5,927 nt of DNA from an uncultured Alphaproteobacteria bacterium (GTDB lineage: Bacteria; Pseudomonadota; Alphaproteobacteria; UBA7985; CAJQQZ01). Numbering within the stretch: the stretch's first letter is position 1; each line of letters starts with the position of its first letter. Shown one piece after another: positions 1 to 5,903 of the stretch. The position numbers were made by a program, and so were the translations under genes. Location of the stretch: contig CAJQQJ010000263.1 of the NCBI GenBank assembly GCA_905480445.1, positions 1-5,927 of the forward strand, in the 5' to 3' direction. The notes beneath the pieces were generated by a model that was given only the letters and a program-made list of their open reading frames with translations, ran no database searches and had not been told where the DNA came from.

Positions 1-81
1 GTCAAGCGCATGAAGTGCTGGATGATCAAGATCGCTGGTGGTCACAAAAAGTTCGGGTTGGCTGACGAAAGGTTTCTGCAT
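1..81 (-). CDS. Possible 5' end of a minus-strand gene (partial, weak)
   Basis: Reading the minus strand from an ATG at 81-79, the frame stays open for 27 codons to the window edge. The translation begins MQKPFVSQPELFVTTSDLD and looks protein-like, but I do not recognise a family. If real, the gene is divergent from the porin gene and shares its AT-rich upstream region. No strong Shine-Dalgarno sequence precedes the ATG. An open frame of 27 codons is quite likely by chance, and a plus-strand frame is also open from base 1 to the TAG at 121-123, so this call is tentative. Confidence 0.25.
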   Translation of the reverse strand, partial: MQKPFVSQPELFVTTSDLDHPALHALD

Positions 82-146
82 GACAAAAGTTACCAAATAT
101 TCCAGCCTATGGGAATCCTCTAGTTATGCTGAGGTCTCGATAGGGC

Positions 147-175
147 TTAACTGATTCGTGAATTTAGTGCATATT
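147..175 (+). promoter_or_regulatory. Candidate sigma70-type promoter for the porin gene
   Basis: TTAACT (147-152) and CATATT (170-175) each match four of six consensus positions and are separated by 17 bases. They lie about 80 bases upstream of the GTG start in an AT-rich stretch. The region contains many chance TATA-like words, so this is only a candidate. Confidence 0.25.
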
Positions 176-202
176 TGGGCGGAATTAGAAATAAATAGCA
201 AA

Positions 203-227
203 AAAATAAATTCGCCGAAAATAAATT
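203..227 (+). repeat. 10-bp direct repeat in the porin leader
   Basis: AAAATAAATT occurs at 203-212 and again at 218-227, a period of 15 bases, just upstream of the porin ribosome-binding site. If the candidate promoter at 147-175 is right, both copies lie in the 5' untranslated leader. They could be a regulator site, an A/U-rich element affecting translation or mRNA stability, or simple AT-rich coincidence. The sequence does not decide between these. Confidence 0.35.
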
Positions 228-241
228 GAAATTCCGACTGT

Positions 242-245
242 AGGA
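242..245 (+). promoter_or_regulatory. Shine-Dalgarno site selecting a GTG start
   Basis: AGGA sits seven bases before the GTG at 253-255. The ATG at 245-247 is in a different frame, and the next in-frame Met codon comes about 100 residues later, inside the conserved part of the protein. Because the signal peptide begins right after the GTG, this site supports GTG as the true start. Confidence 0.7.
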
Positions 246-252
246 TGACCCC

Positions 253-1514
253 GTGTCTATTCGTTCAAAACTGCTAACCAGTTTTACTTCATTTGCTGCT
301 GCCGGACTTGCTTCTGCCTCACTTGCTAATGCTTCTGGGCCAGAAATCGGCGACGACAACTTTTCAGTTACTTTCAATGGCCAGGCATCAATTTCTGTTG
401 GTTATCACCACGGTAACTTGATTGCAGAACCGGCCATCGTTGGCTCGACCTGGAGTTCACCGGGAGCTTTCCTAACGCCGGTGCTTTCTGTGATTCTTGG
501 TGGCGGGCCGTTGGTGGCAACGGATCTTATTGGCGACAAGTCCAGCTTTACTAACATGTCAACGCAATATACTCGGTTCGGCTTCACGGCTCAGGGTGAT
601 TCAGCCCTAGGTGCATTCAAGGCTAGAATCGAAGGCGATTTCGTTACAACAGCAGGAAACGTTGCAAACACTGGTTCTGCTGGTGACGCCTTCCGCATTC
701 GTCACGCTTACGGTGAAGTAGGACCGATCCTAGCAGGTCAAACGCAATCTCTTTGGAGTGATGGACACTTCTACGTCTCCGGATGGGACTGGAACGGTGA
801 CGTGGTCAGCCCTGGTAACAACATCGCTCGCAAGCAACAGTTGCGCTACACACACAGCTTTGCAAGCGGTGCCAAGTTGGCGGTCGCGATGGAAGCTGAA
901 AGCGATACTGCTTCAGCCTTCTCAGGTACTGGCGCTATTACGCCAGACCAAAAGTTCTTTGACTTGACTGCAAACCTGCAGACCCAAGTCGGAGCCGCGG
1001 ACGTCACTGTTTCTGCGATCTACTCCTTTGAAGACGATGCATACGACGTTGTTCCCTTCCTAGGAGCGATTGGTATTGATGGCGAGTCCTACGCTGTTGC
1101 AGCTTCGGCTCGGCTACGATGCCTCTTGGCAATGTGGATGCAGGTATCATGGCTGTTTACAGTGACGGTGGTGCTGGTATGGGGCGCATCAACAACACAG
1201 GCGGCATGGACACATCTTGGGGCTTCGGCGGCAGTTTAGCTGGTCAGTTCAATGAGACTTTGCATTGGCAAACAGGCGCATCCTACGCTGAGACTGAAAT
1301 CTTTCACATTGACGCTCTGCCAATTGATATGACCCGAAAGCACGTCTATCTAACGGGCGGCGTTGAATGGAAGCCAATCCCTCAGTACTCTGTCATCGGA
1401 CAAGTGATCTATGAGAGTGCGGAATTCGGCATTGATATCCCGATCATACCTGCGTCCGCTGACACCAAGGGTGAGGCTGTGACTGTCATGGGTACTTGGA
1501 TTTACCGCATGTAA
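253..1514 (+). pseudogene. DcaP-like outer-membrane porin, frameshifted
   Basis: The product resembles DcaP-type trimeric outer-membrane porins, which pass small, often negatively charged molecules; the substrate here is unknown. Residues 1-27 form a Sec signal peptide (basic start, Ala/Ser-rich core, cleavage after ANA). Family-like segments follow: QYTRFGF (about 105-111), KARIEGDF (123-130), FRIRHAYGEVG (147-157), AGQTQSLW (161-168) and RKQQLRYT (193-200). The first frame is coherent to residue 286 (codon 1108-1110), then becomes unrelated and stops at 1237-1239. The genuine continuation (ATMPLGNVDAGIMAVYSDGG onward) lies in another frame and ends at TAA 1512-1514. TCGGC is tandemly duplicated at 1105-1114; deleting one copy rejoins the frames as AVAASATMPLG and gives 418 residues. 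The last residue is Met, where outer-membrane beta-barrels usually end in Phe. As read, the product loses its last strands and should not fold. A real null allele or a sequence error are both possible. The family call rests on motif resemblance only. Confidence 0.75.
1105..1115 (+). repeat. 5-bp tandem duplication at the porin frameshift
   Basis: The sequence reads TCGGCTCGGCT, two adjacent copies of TCGGC plus one further base. An extra five bases moves the reading frame by exactly the amount observed between the two halves of the porin gene. Removing either copy gives an uninterrupted coding sequence. Strand slippage during replication is the simplest origin. A single-base loss nearby would also shift the frame correctly but leaves the tandem copy unexplained. 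Confidence 0.7.
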
Positions 1515-1566
1515 GGGTTGAGCACTAAAGCCCTGACGCCTTGAGGTGTAGGCTGTTCAAATAGAC

Positions 1567-1604
1567 AAAGAGCCGGGTTGATCAACAGATCGCCAGGCTT
1601 TTTT
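1567..1604 (+). terminator. Rho-independent terminator after the porin gene
   Basis: AAAGAGCC (1567-1574) can pair with GGCTTTTT (1596-1603) through eight pairs including one G-T wobble. Inside it, GG (1576-1577) can pair with CC (1593-1594) across a G/A mismatch. The right arm runs directly into six T residues (1599-1604). It lies about 50 bases after the porin stop codon and 38 bases before the next ATG, so the next gene is probably not mainly transcribed from the porin promoter. Confidence 0.65.
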
Positions 1605-1642
1605 GTTGAGGAGCCTGAGCCTTTGACTTAAAGCTATCCGCT

Positions 1643-2308
1643 ATGAACCAACCAGACTCTCTTCCAGCATTTAGAGCCCGTCCCGCATGGTGGGGTACTG
1701 CGCCAATCTCACTATTAGCCGACGTCCAGCAGCTTTTCAGAGACAGTTCTGATCCGATGGACGAGCTCGATTTTTGGAACGGCCTCCTTGAGCAGATAAA
1801 GGACCTGTCAGAGCTCGAGCGGGCAGACGTTGAATTCTACATCGTCAAATCAATCGCTGGAGCGGATATTCCGGGCGTTGGCCTGGATGAACTGACCGCG
1901 ATCCATGAGCAGGTCTGGGTCGAGTTGGAGATTGAGTTTCAATGGACCAAGAACCAGGCTTGGCTAAAGGAACTGATCTCTCAAGGGGACTTCACAGATC
2001 AGAGCCAGAGCTTTGAGAAATTGATGCAACCTTTGACCCGCGTGAAGGGCCAGGTGAAAGCCAAGATGGCAAAGCTGGCCACACCCCAGCCGTCTTACTC
2101 AAGCCCTTTCACGATGGAAGAGGTTCCCAGCAAACCAGCGCGCCCCTCTTTCTGGGAAGCCAAATCCGCCGCCAAACGAGAAGCAGAAAGAAAAGCAATG
2201 GACAACCCTGGAACCAGCAACCTCACTATTTTGCTCATACTGGTTGCGATCGTCGTTTTGATCGCAGGCTATTTCCTTTGGGCCGCTGGAATCATCAGTA
2301 TTTTTTAG
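1643..2308 (+). CDS. Hypothetical protein with C-terminal membrane anchor
   Basis: This 221-residue protein is not recognised. Residues 1-193 look soluble, rich in acidic residues and tryptophan, with likely helices around 22-70, 82-115 and 122-146, and no cysteine. A Pro/Ser-rich linker (148-168) leads to a basic stretch (about 173-184, KSAAKREAERKA). One hydrophobic segment from 194 to the C-terminus (LTILLILVAIVVLIAGY and on) is a clear transmembrane helix. With no signal peptide and basic residues just before the helix, the expected topology is a cytoplasmic domain tail-anchored in the inner membrane. Two similar short motifs, RARPAWW (11-17) and PARPSFW (165-171), flank the soluble part and could be docking elements. 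An in-frame TGA at 1616-1618 with no start codon between it and 1643 fixes the ATG. The only Shine-Dalgarno-like word, GAGGAG at 1608-1613, is too far upstream to serve it. Coding status is well supported; function is unknown. Confidence 0.8.
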   Translation: MNQPDSLPAFRARPAWWGTAPISLLADVQQLFRDSSDPMDELDFWNGLLEQIKDLSELERADVEFYIVKSIAGADIPGVGLDELTAIHEQVWVELEIEFQWTKNQAWLKELISQGDFTDQSQSFEKLMQPLTRVKGQVKAKMAKLATPQPSYSSPFTMEEVPSKPARPSFWEAKSAAKREAERKAMDNPGTSNLTILLILVAIVVLIAGYFLWAAGIISIF

Positions 2309-2361
2309 AATCTATCTCAGCAAAGTACCCTAGGCCTGAACCGTAAACCTGACCTCAAATG

Positions 2362-2391
2362 AGTGAGCTTGCGTAGTTCAGCACTTTTTTT
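2362..2391 (+). terminator. Candidate Rho-independent terminator
   Basis: GAGCT (2365-2369) can pair with AGTTC (2375-2379) around a five-base loop, including one wobble pair. AGT (2362-2364) can extend the stem by pairing with ACT (2383-2385) across a three-base bulge. Seven T residues (2385-2391) follow. The stem is short and bulged, so strength is doubtful, but the position, about 55 bases after the stop of the membrane-anchored protein gene, fits. Confidence 0.4.
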
Positions 2392-2538
2392 CTTTGGTAA
2401 ACCCTCTGTTCGGTTTTCTTTGAACTTGCTCGCCTAAATGGTTCCTAGTCATTTGATTTTATTGAAATAATGTGAAATACCCCATAAAAGCACTTACTGA
2501 TTGTGTTTATTGGTATATTAAAGATATCAAAAATAGTA

Positions 2539-2566
2539 TTGACTTAAATGCCTGATTCCTCATAAG
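2539..2566 (+). promoter_or_regulatory. Candidate promoter for the LRR protein gene
   Basis: TTGACT (2539-2544) matches five of six -35 positions. CATAAG (2561-2566), after a 16-base spacer, matches four of six -10 positions. This would place the transcript start near 2573, giving a short A-rich leader before the start codon at 2611. Other weak combinations exist in the same AT-rich stretch. Confidence 0.4.
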
Positions 2567-2598
2567 AAACTTAGTCGACGAGAACAAAACAAAAACAA

Positions 2599-2608
2599 AA
2601 GGATGGAG
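2599..2608 (+). promoter_or_regulatory. Shine-Dalgarno site of the LRR protein gene
   Basis: AAGGA (2599-2603) lies seven bases before the ATG at 2611 and is followed by a second purine-rich word, GGAG. It is the best ribosome-binding site in the window and confirms the start, which also begins a clean signal peptide. Confidence 0.75.
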
Positions 2609-2610
2609 TA

Positions 2611-4365
2611 ATGAAAACTCTCTTCACTCTCATCGTGACGGTTTCAGTGGCAATTGGCTTCAATGTCGCTATCGTCAATGCCGAGGATCAATCGGGCGCA
2701 AACCAGCAGGTAGAGAACGATCCAGATGTGAGCGGCATAATTGAGACCTGCACCAGCGGCAGCTGCAACTCTTTGACGTTAGAAGGCAAGGGAGTCAGAA
2801 CGCTGGCGTCCCTAAGCGACATGACTTGGGTTGAAGAGCTTTGGTTAGAAGATGTTTCAGCGACCGATCTAGCCGCTCTCAGCACAATGACGGGCTTGAG
2901 AGAGCTATTCATCTACCGCTCCAAAATAGCAGCCCTTCCAGATATGTCGCAGCTATCCTCCATCCGCCGTGTTGTCATCGATGGATCAGAGATTTCCGAT
3001 GTATCGACCCTGGGTGATCTACCCTATCTCACCATCTTGGCAATCAAGAACAGTCCGGTGGAGAATATCGAGCCTATTGGTCGGTCCAAGCGATTACGAC
3101 AGTTTGTGCTTGATGGAACCCAAGTGCGAAACCTCAATCCGCTGCAGGATTTAAAGCAGTTAGAAATCCTGCATATCAAAAACAGCCCTGTAACCTCGTT
3201 GGCTGGTCTGGAAGGGCTGGAAAAATTGGAGACGCTGGTTCTGAGCCACGTTCCTGTCAGTGACCTCTCTCCACTGTTTGGACTGAACCGCCTTGAGGTC
3301 ATGAGGCTCAGGCATACCAAAGTGACAGACTTGCGACCAGTCTTGGCTTTAGAGGAAACCGGTGTTGACGTTCTCACAACACCGAAGATCATAGGCAGAG
3401 CGGTCGGGGAAAGTGATAACAGCGTTGAGGTCAAAGCGCTTCTCACGAAATGTATTGAAGAGCGCTGTCGAATCCTTACCCTTGAAGGCGATGGAGTTCG
3501 TGATCTCACACCGCTCCAAGATATGGTTTGGGTGAACATGCTGGTATTCGCTGAGGTTGCGACCACGAATTTTTCTCACGTGCGTAGAATGAAGAGACTT
3601 CAAGCTATTGTGCTTTTGGATGTGGAATTGGATAGCTACGCGCCTATGGCTGGTTTGATGTACCTCAATCACATTCGGCTTTCGCGGACTCCGTTTGAAA
3701 CGAAAGATGGATCAAAATTGACAGATCTTTCAAAGTTAAAAGCAATTACTGTCTTTGAAACTGGGATCAATGATTGGAGCAGCTTTTCGCAGCTCTCAGA
3801 GCTTGAGACGTTATCCGTATACAGTGCTAAACCCGATGATATGGAGGCTTTGCAGCACTTAGCCAATGATGGTGTTGACGTTCTAGCCGCTCGTGGGGCA
3901 GACACTGAACTCATAAAAATAGAACCTCAACAGGCCAAAAGCGACAGCGAGATACCTGGAAATGATCAGCGAATAAATCTCCAATTGTTTCGATGCATAC
4001 TCACTAAATGCGATGAATTGATACTTAAAGGCAAAGGCGTTCGTAACCTCACCGAAATTTATCTCGCTTCAAAGCTCAAAATTTTGTTTCTCTCAGACAG
4101 TGAAGTTCACAGCTTAGCGCCACTCGCAAAATCTAAGTCTTTAAGCACGCTTGCATTGTCAGACACAAAAATCAAAAACCTCGATGAATTGTCTTTGCTC
4201 GACAACATCAAAGTCTTGGCTCTTATTAGTCAGCAGATTAGCGATTACTCACCTCTGCTAAAGATGAAATCACTCGAGATTGTTGATCTCAGATACATTG
4301 ACGTCAAAGATCAACGCACAGTGAAAAAACTGAGGGAAAAGGGTGTTAAGGTTTTGACTAAGTAA
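2611..4365 (+). CDS. Exported leucine-rich-repeat protein, three Cys-capped modules
   Basis: This intact 584-residue protein starts with a Sec signal peptide (residues 1-24, cleavage after VNA). It has no lipobox cysteine, so a soluble periplasmic or secreted protein is expected. The rest is short leucine-rich repeats of about 22 residues, close to the internalin/SDS22 pattern (for example EILHIKNSPVTSLAGLEGL). They fall into three modules: 47-255 (about nine repeats), 281-425 (about six) and 462-582 (about five). Each module opens with C-x4-C (47/52, 281/286, 462/467), then an L-x-L-[EK]-G-x-GVR-[TDN]-L cap repeat, and closes with GVDVL, GVDVL or GVKVL. These are the only six cysteines in the protein, so three disulfides, one per module, are likely in the oxidising periplasm. 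Linkers between modules are polar. Known LRR proteins of this shape bind other proteins; the partner here cannot be inferred. No catalytic domain, membrane segment or cell-wall anchor is visible. The gene has its own candidate promoter and a strong ribosome-binding site. Confidence 0.85.
   Translation: MKTLFTLIVTVSVAIGFNVAIVNAEDQSGANQQVENDPDVSGIIETCTSGSCNSLTLEGKGVRTLASLSDMTWVEELWLEDVSATDLAALSTMTGLRELFIYRSKIAALPDMSQLSSIRRVVIDGSEISDVSTLGDLPYLTILAIKNSPVENIEPIGRSKRLRQFVLDGTQVRNLNPLQDLKQLEILHIKNSPVTSLAGLEGLEKLETLVLSHVPVSDLSPLFGLNRLEVMRLRHTKVTDLRPVLALEETGVDVLTTPKIIGRAVGESDNSVEVKALLTKCIEERCRILTLEGDGVRDLTPLQDMVWVNMLVFAEVATTNFSHVRRMKRLQAIVLLDVELDSYAPMAGLMYLNHIRLSRTPFETKDGSKLTDLSKLKAITVFETGINDWSSFSQLSELETLSVYSAKPDDMEALQHLANDGVDVLAARGADTELIKIEPQQAKSDSEIPGNDQRINLQLFRCILTKCDELILKGKGVRNLTEIYLASKLKILFLSDSEVHSLAPLAKSKSLSTLALSDTKIKNLDELSLLDNIKVLALISQQISDYSPLLKMKSLEIVDLRYIDVKDQRTVKKLREKGVKVLTK
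2749..3375 (+). repeat. LRR module 1 (coding repeat)
   Basis: Encodes residues 47-255, the longest of three homologous modules. It begins at the first cysteine of C-TSGS-C, has the cap repeat LTLEGKGVRTL and about nine 22-residue repeats, and ends with ETGVDVL. Repeats here are the most regular, with pairs such as LAIKNSPVENI and LHIKNSPVTSL. Confidence 0.7.
3451..3885 (+). repeat. LRR module 2 (coding repeat)
   Basis: Encodes residues 281-425. It begins with C-IEER-C and the cap LTLEGDGVRDLTPLQDM, then about six less regular repeats, one lengthened by two residues (around 354-377), and ends with NDGVDVL. The closing motif shares 14 identical bases with the end of module 1 (GGTGTTGACGTTCT at 3361-3374 and 3871-3884). 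Confidence 0.7.
3994..4356 (+). repeat. LRR module 3 (coding repeat)
   Basis: Encodes residues 462-582. It begins with C-ILTK-C and the cap LILKGKGVRNL, has about five repeats, and ends with EKGVKVL two residues before the C-terminus. It is richer in lysine and visibly more AT-rich in its codons than module 1. Confidence 0.7.
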
Positions 4366-4515
4366 GGCGGCATCGAGATTTAACTGAACTGTCGTAAGGG
4401 TTGTGGTCAAAGGCATAGAAATTGTCAGCAAACAGCGGTGGTCAGGTTTGACTATTGGGAGAATTCAAGTGAAACTGAAGTCTTCGACAACCTGTCCACT
4501 GCTTAGGCCTCAACC

Positions 4516-5823
4516 ATGACCCAGTCCATTTTCTCTAGTGACCATAAAGAGCAACCCTGGTGGTGGGAGGCGGCGCCTAGGCCAGCGGCGGATGAAACCG
4601 TGCTGCCTCGAACCGCTGATGTGCTGATCATCGGGTCCGGTTACACGGGCTTGAACGCCGCAATTGAAACGGCGAGAGCTGGGCGACACACGGTGGTTGT
4701 CGATGCCGAGGCCGCCGGTTGGGGCTGTAGCTCACGCAATGGTGGTCAGGTGTCGCCATCGCTTAAGTGGTCCTATCACGAAATGATCCCGCGCTTCGGT
4801 GAGAAGAAAGCCCATGCAATCGCCATGGAGGGCCAGCGGGCACTTAGCTGGATCGAGGACTTCACCCGTGGTGAGGGCATTGATTGTGATTTCGATGTTG
4901 TCGGGCGGTTTCACGGTGCCCATTCCCCTCGGCAGTATGATGCCTTGGCTCATCGCATCAAGCCTTTGCCACCAGAGCTCGACATTGGGGCCTACATGGT
5001 GCCCGCTGCAGAGACGCGCAGCGAGATGGATACAGACTATTATCACGGTGGTATCGTCTTTCCCAAGCATGCCTCTCTGCATCCCGGCAAGTATCATCTG
5101 GGGTTGCTGTGAGTGGCCAAAGCCGCTGGCGCAGAAGTTGTCTCCTATTGCAAAGTTGATAACATCGCGCGTGATGGTCAGGACTTCTTGGTTCAAACGG
5201 CCAAGGGTTTGGTGCGGGCGAAAGATGTCATCGTTGCGACCTCCGGCTACACTGGGCTGACTGTGAAGTCGCTTTTGCCCTGGCACCGCCGCCGGGTCAT
5301 TCCTATTGGCTCCTACATCATCGCGACCGAACCCTTGGGCGAAGACCAGATCAACCGCCTGATGCCAAACAACCGCGTCAATTCTGACACGCGCAAGATG
5401 GTGGTCTATTACCGCCGTTGTACTGAGGGTAAACGCATCCTCTTTGGTGGCCGTGTCGCGATCTCAGAGAGTGCCGCATCCAATGCCGCACCTGCGCTGC
5501 ACAAGGAGCTGTGCCGCATATTCCCAGAGCTGGCCACAACCAAGATCACGCACTCCTGGATGGGCTTTGTTGGCTATACCTTCGACAGCCTGCCGCACAT
5601 GGGGATCAAAGACGGCGTGCATTACTCTATGGGTTACTGCGGCTCCGGCGTGTCACTGGCCTCATACTTCGGCAAACGCATCGGCCAACGTGTCCTCGGC
5701 CACCCAGAAGGCAAGCGCCCACTGGAAGACGTCGAGTTCGAAACCCGCTTCTACTACGGCGGCAAACCCTGGTTCCTAGAGCCCTCAATCGCCTACTTCC
5801 GCTGGAAAGACGGCAGGGGGTAG
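4516..5823 (+). pseudogene. FAD-dependent oxidoreductase (DAO/DadA type), in-frame TGA
   Basis: One frame of 435 codons before the TAG at 5821-5823 encodes a flavin oxidoreductase of the D-amino-acid-oxidase superfamily (COG0665-like), relatives of which oxidise amines or amino acids such as gamma-glutamylputrescine; the substrate is not deducible. Visible features: N-terminal PWWWEAAP (14-21), dinucleotide-binding GSGYTG (40-45), SSRNGG (72-77), SLHPGKYHLGL (187-197), ATSGYTG (241-247), RILFGGR (307-313), GYTFDSLPHMG (353-363), the FAD-contacting GYCGSGV (373-379) and a family-like end FYYGGKPWFL. Codon 199 (5110-5112) is TGA; both sides align to the family without a gap, so this looks like a nonsense change, for instance from CGA (Arg). 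A GTG directly follows the TGA, so translational restart could make the C-terminal part, but the FAD site needs both halves. An upstream in-frame TAG (4504-4506) fixes the ATG at 4516, which has only a weak AGG ribosome-binding site. Base composition is more GC-rich than the LRR gene. Confidence 0.8.
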
Positions 5824-5884
5824 GGGGAGCGTCCTACTTGGTGGTTGTTTCGACCCTAGTGATGTGCGCGAACTCAACTTACTT

Positions 5885-5903
5885 CCCCGCATTTATTGCG
5901 GGG
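5885..5903. repeat. Perfect GC-rich palindrome, probable dispersed intergenic element
   Basis: CCCCGCA (5885-5891) and TGCGGGG (5897-5903) form a perfect seven-pair stem with a five-base loop, followed by TCCAGG. No T-run follows on either strand, so it is not a typical intrinsic terminator, though it lies about 60 bases after the oxidoreductase stop codon and could protect the transcript's 3' end. The motif resembles palindromes repeated between genes in many alphaproteobacterial genomes. That similarity is from memory and was not searched. Confidence 0.5.

Larger units (their letters stand above)
2309..2610. other. AT-rich intergenic region
   Basis: These 302 bases hold no convincing reading frame. 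The left third contains a candidate terminator. The right part, from about 2450, is markedly AT-rich with several TATA-like words, including TATATT at 2514-2519, and ends in an A-rich leader (2582-2600, repeated AAAAC-like units) just before the ribosome-binding site of the LRR gene. It looks like a regulatory region serving the LRR gene. Confidence 0.6.

Noticed and set aside
147..377. 76-residue minus-strand frame over the porin start
   Set aside because: It lies opposite the porin leader and signal peptide, has no supporting motif or good ribosome-binding site, and covers the likely promoter region.
1100..1118. Programmed ribosomal frameshift in the porin
   Set aside because: There is no slippery heptamer of the X XXY YYZ type, and porins are not known to use frameshifting. 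The TCGGC duplication is a simpler explanation.
1764..1818. Repeated GAGCTCGA word inside the 221-residue protein gene
   Set aside because: It is a short match within coding sequence, explained by Glu-Leu codons, with no repeat at the protein level beyond two residues.
3024..3566. 180-residue open frame on the minus strand inside the LRR gene
   Set aside because: The Ser/Arg/Thr-rich translation is typical of an antisense shadow. The plus strand has regular leucine-rich repeats and a signal peptide.
2611..4365. LRR protein as a type III effector or surface-anchored internalin
   Set aside because: It has a Sec signal peptide rather than an effector-type N-terminus. There is no ubiquitin-ligase domain, LPXTG motif or lipobox, and no secretion genes lie nearby. 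Only the repeat fold resembles internalins.
4448..4476. TTGACT / GAAACT as a promoter for the oxidoreductase
   Set aside because: The -35 word is good, but the -10 word at the right spacing matches only three of six positions, so it is too weak to list.
5110..5112. TGA as selenocysteine or as a reassigned sense codon
   Set aside because: The position is not a known catalytic residue in this family. The sequence just after it gives only a four-pair stem without the features of a bacterial SECIS element. The window uses TGG freely for Trp, and no other gene here carries an internal TGA, so code reassignment is unlikely.
4732..5286. 184-residue open frame on the minus strand inside the oxidoreductase
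   Set aside because: The plus strand here encodes clear family motifs, including GKYHLGL and ATSGYTG. The antisense frame has no recognisable domain and reflects codon bias.
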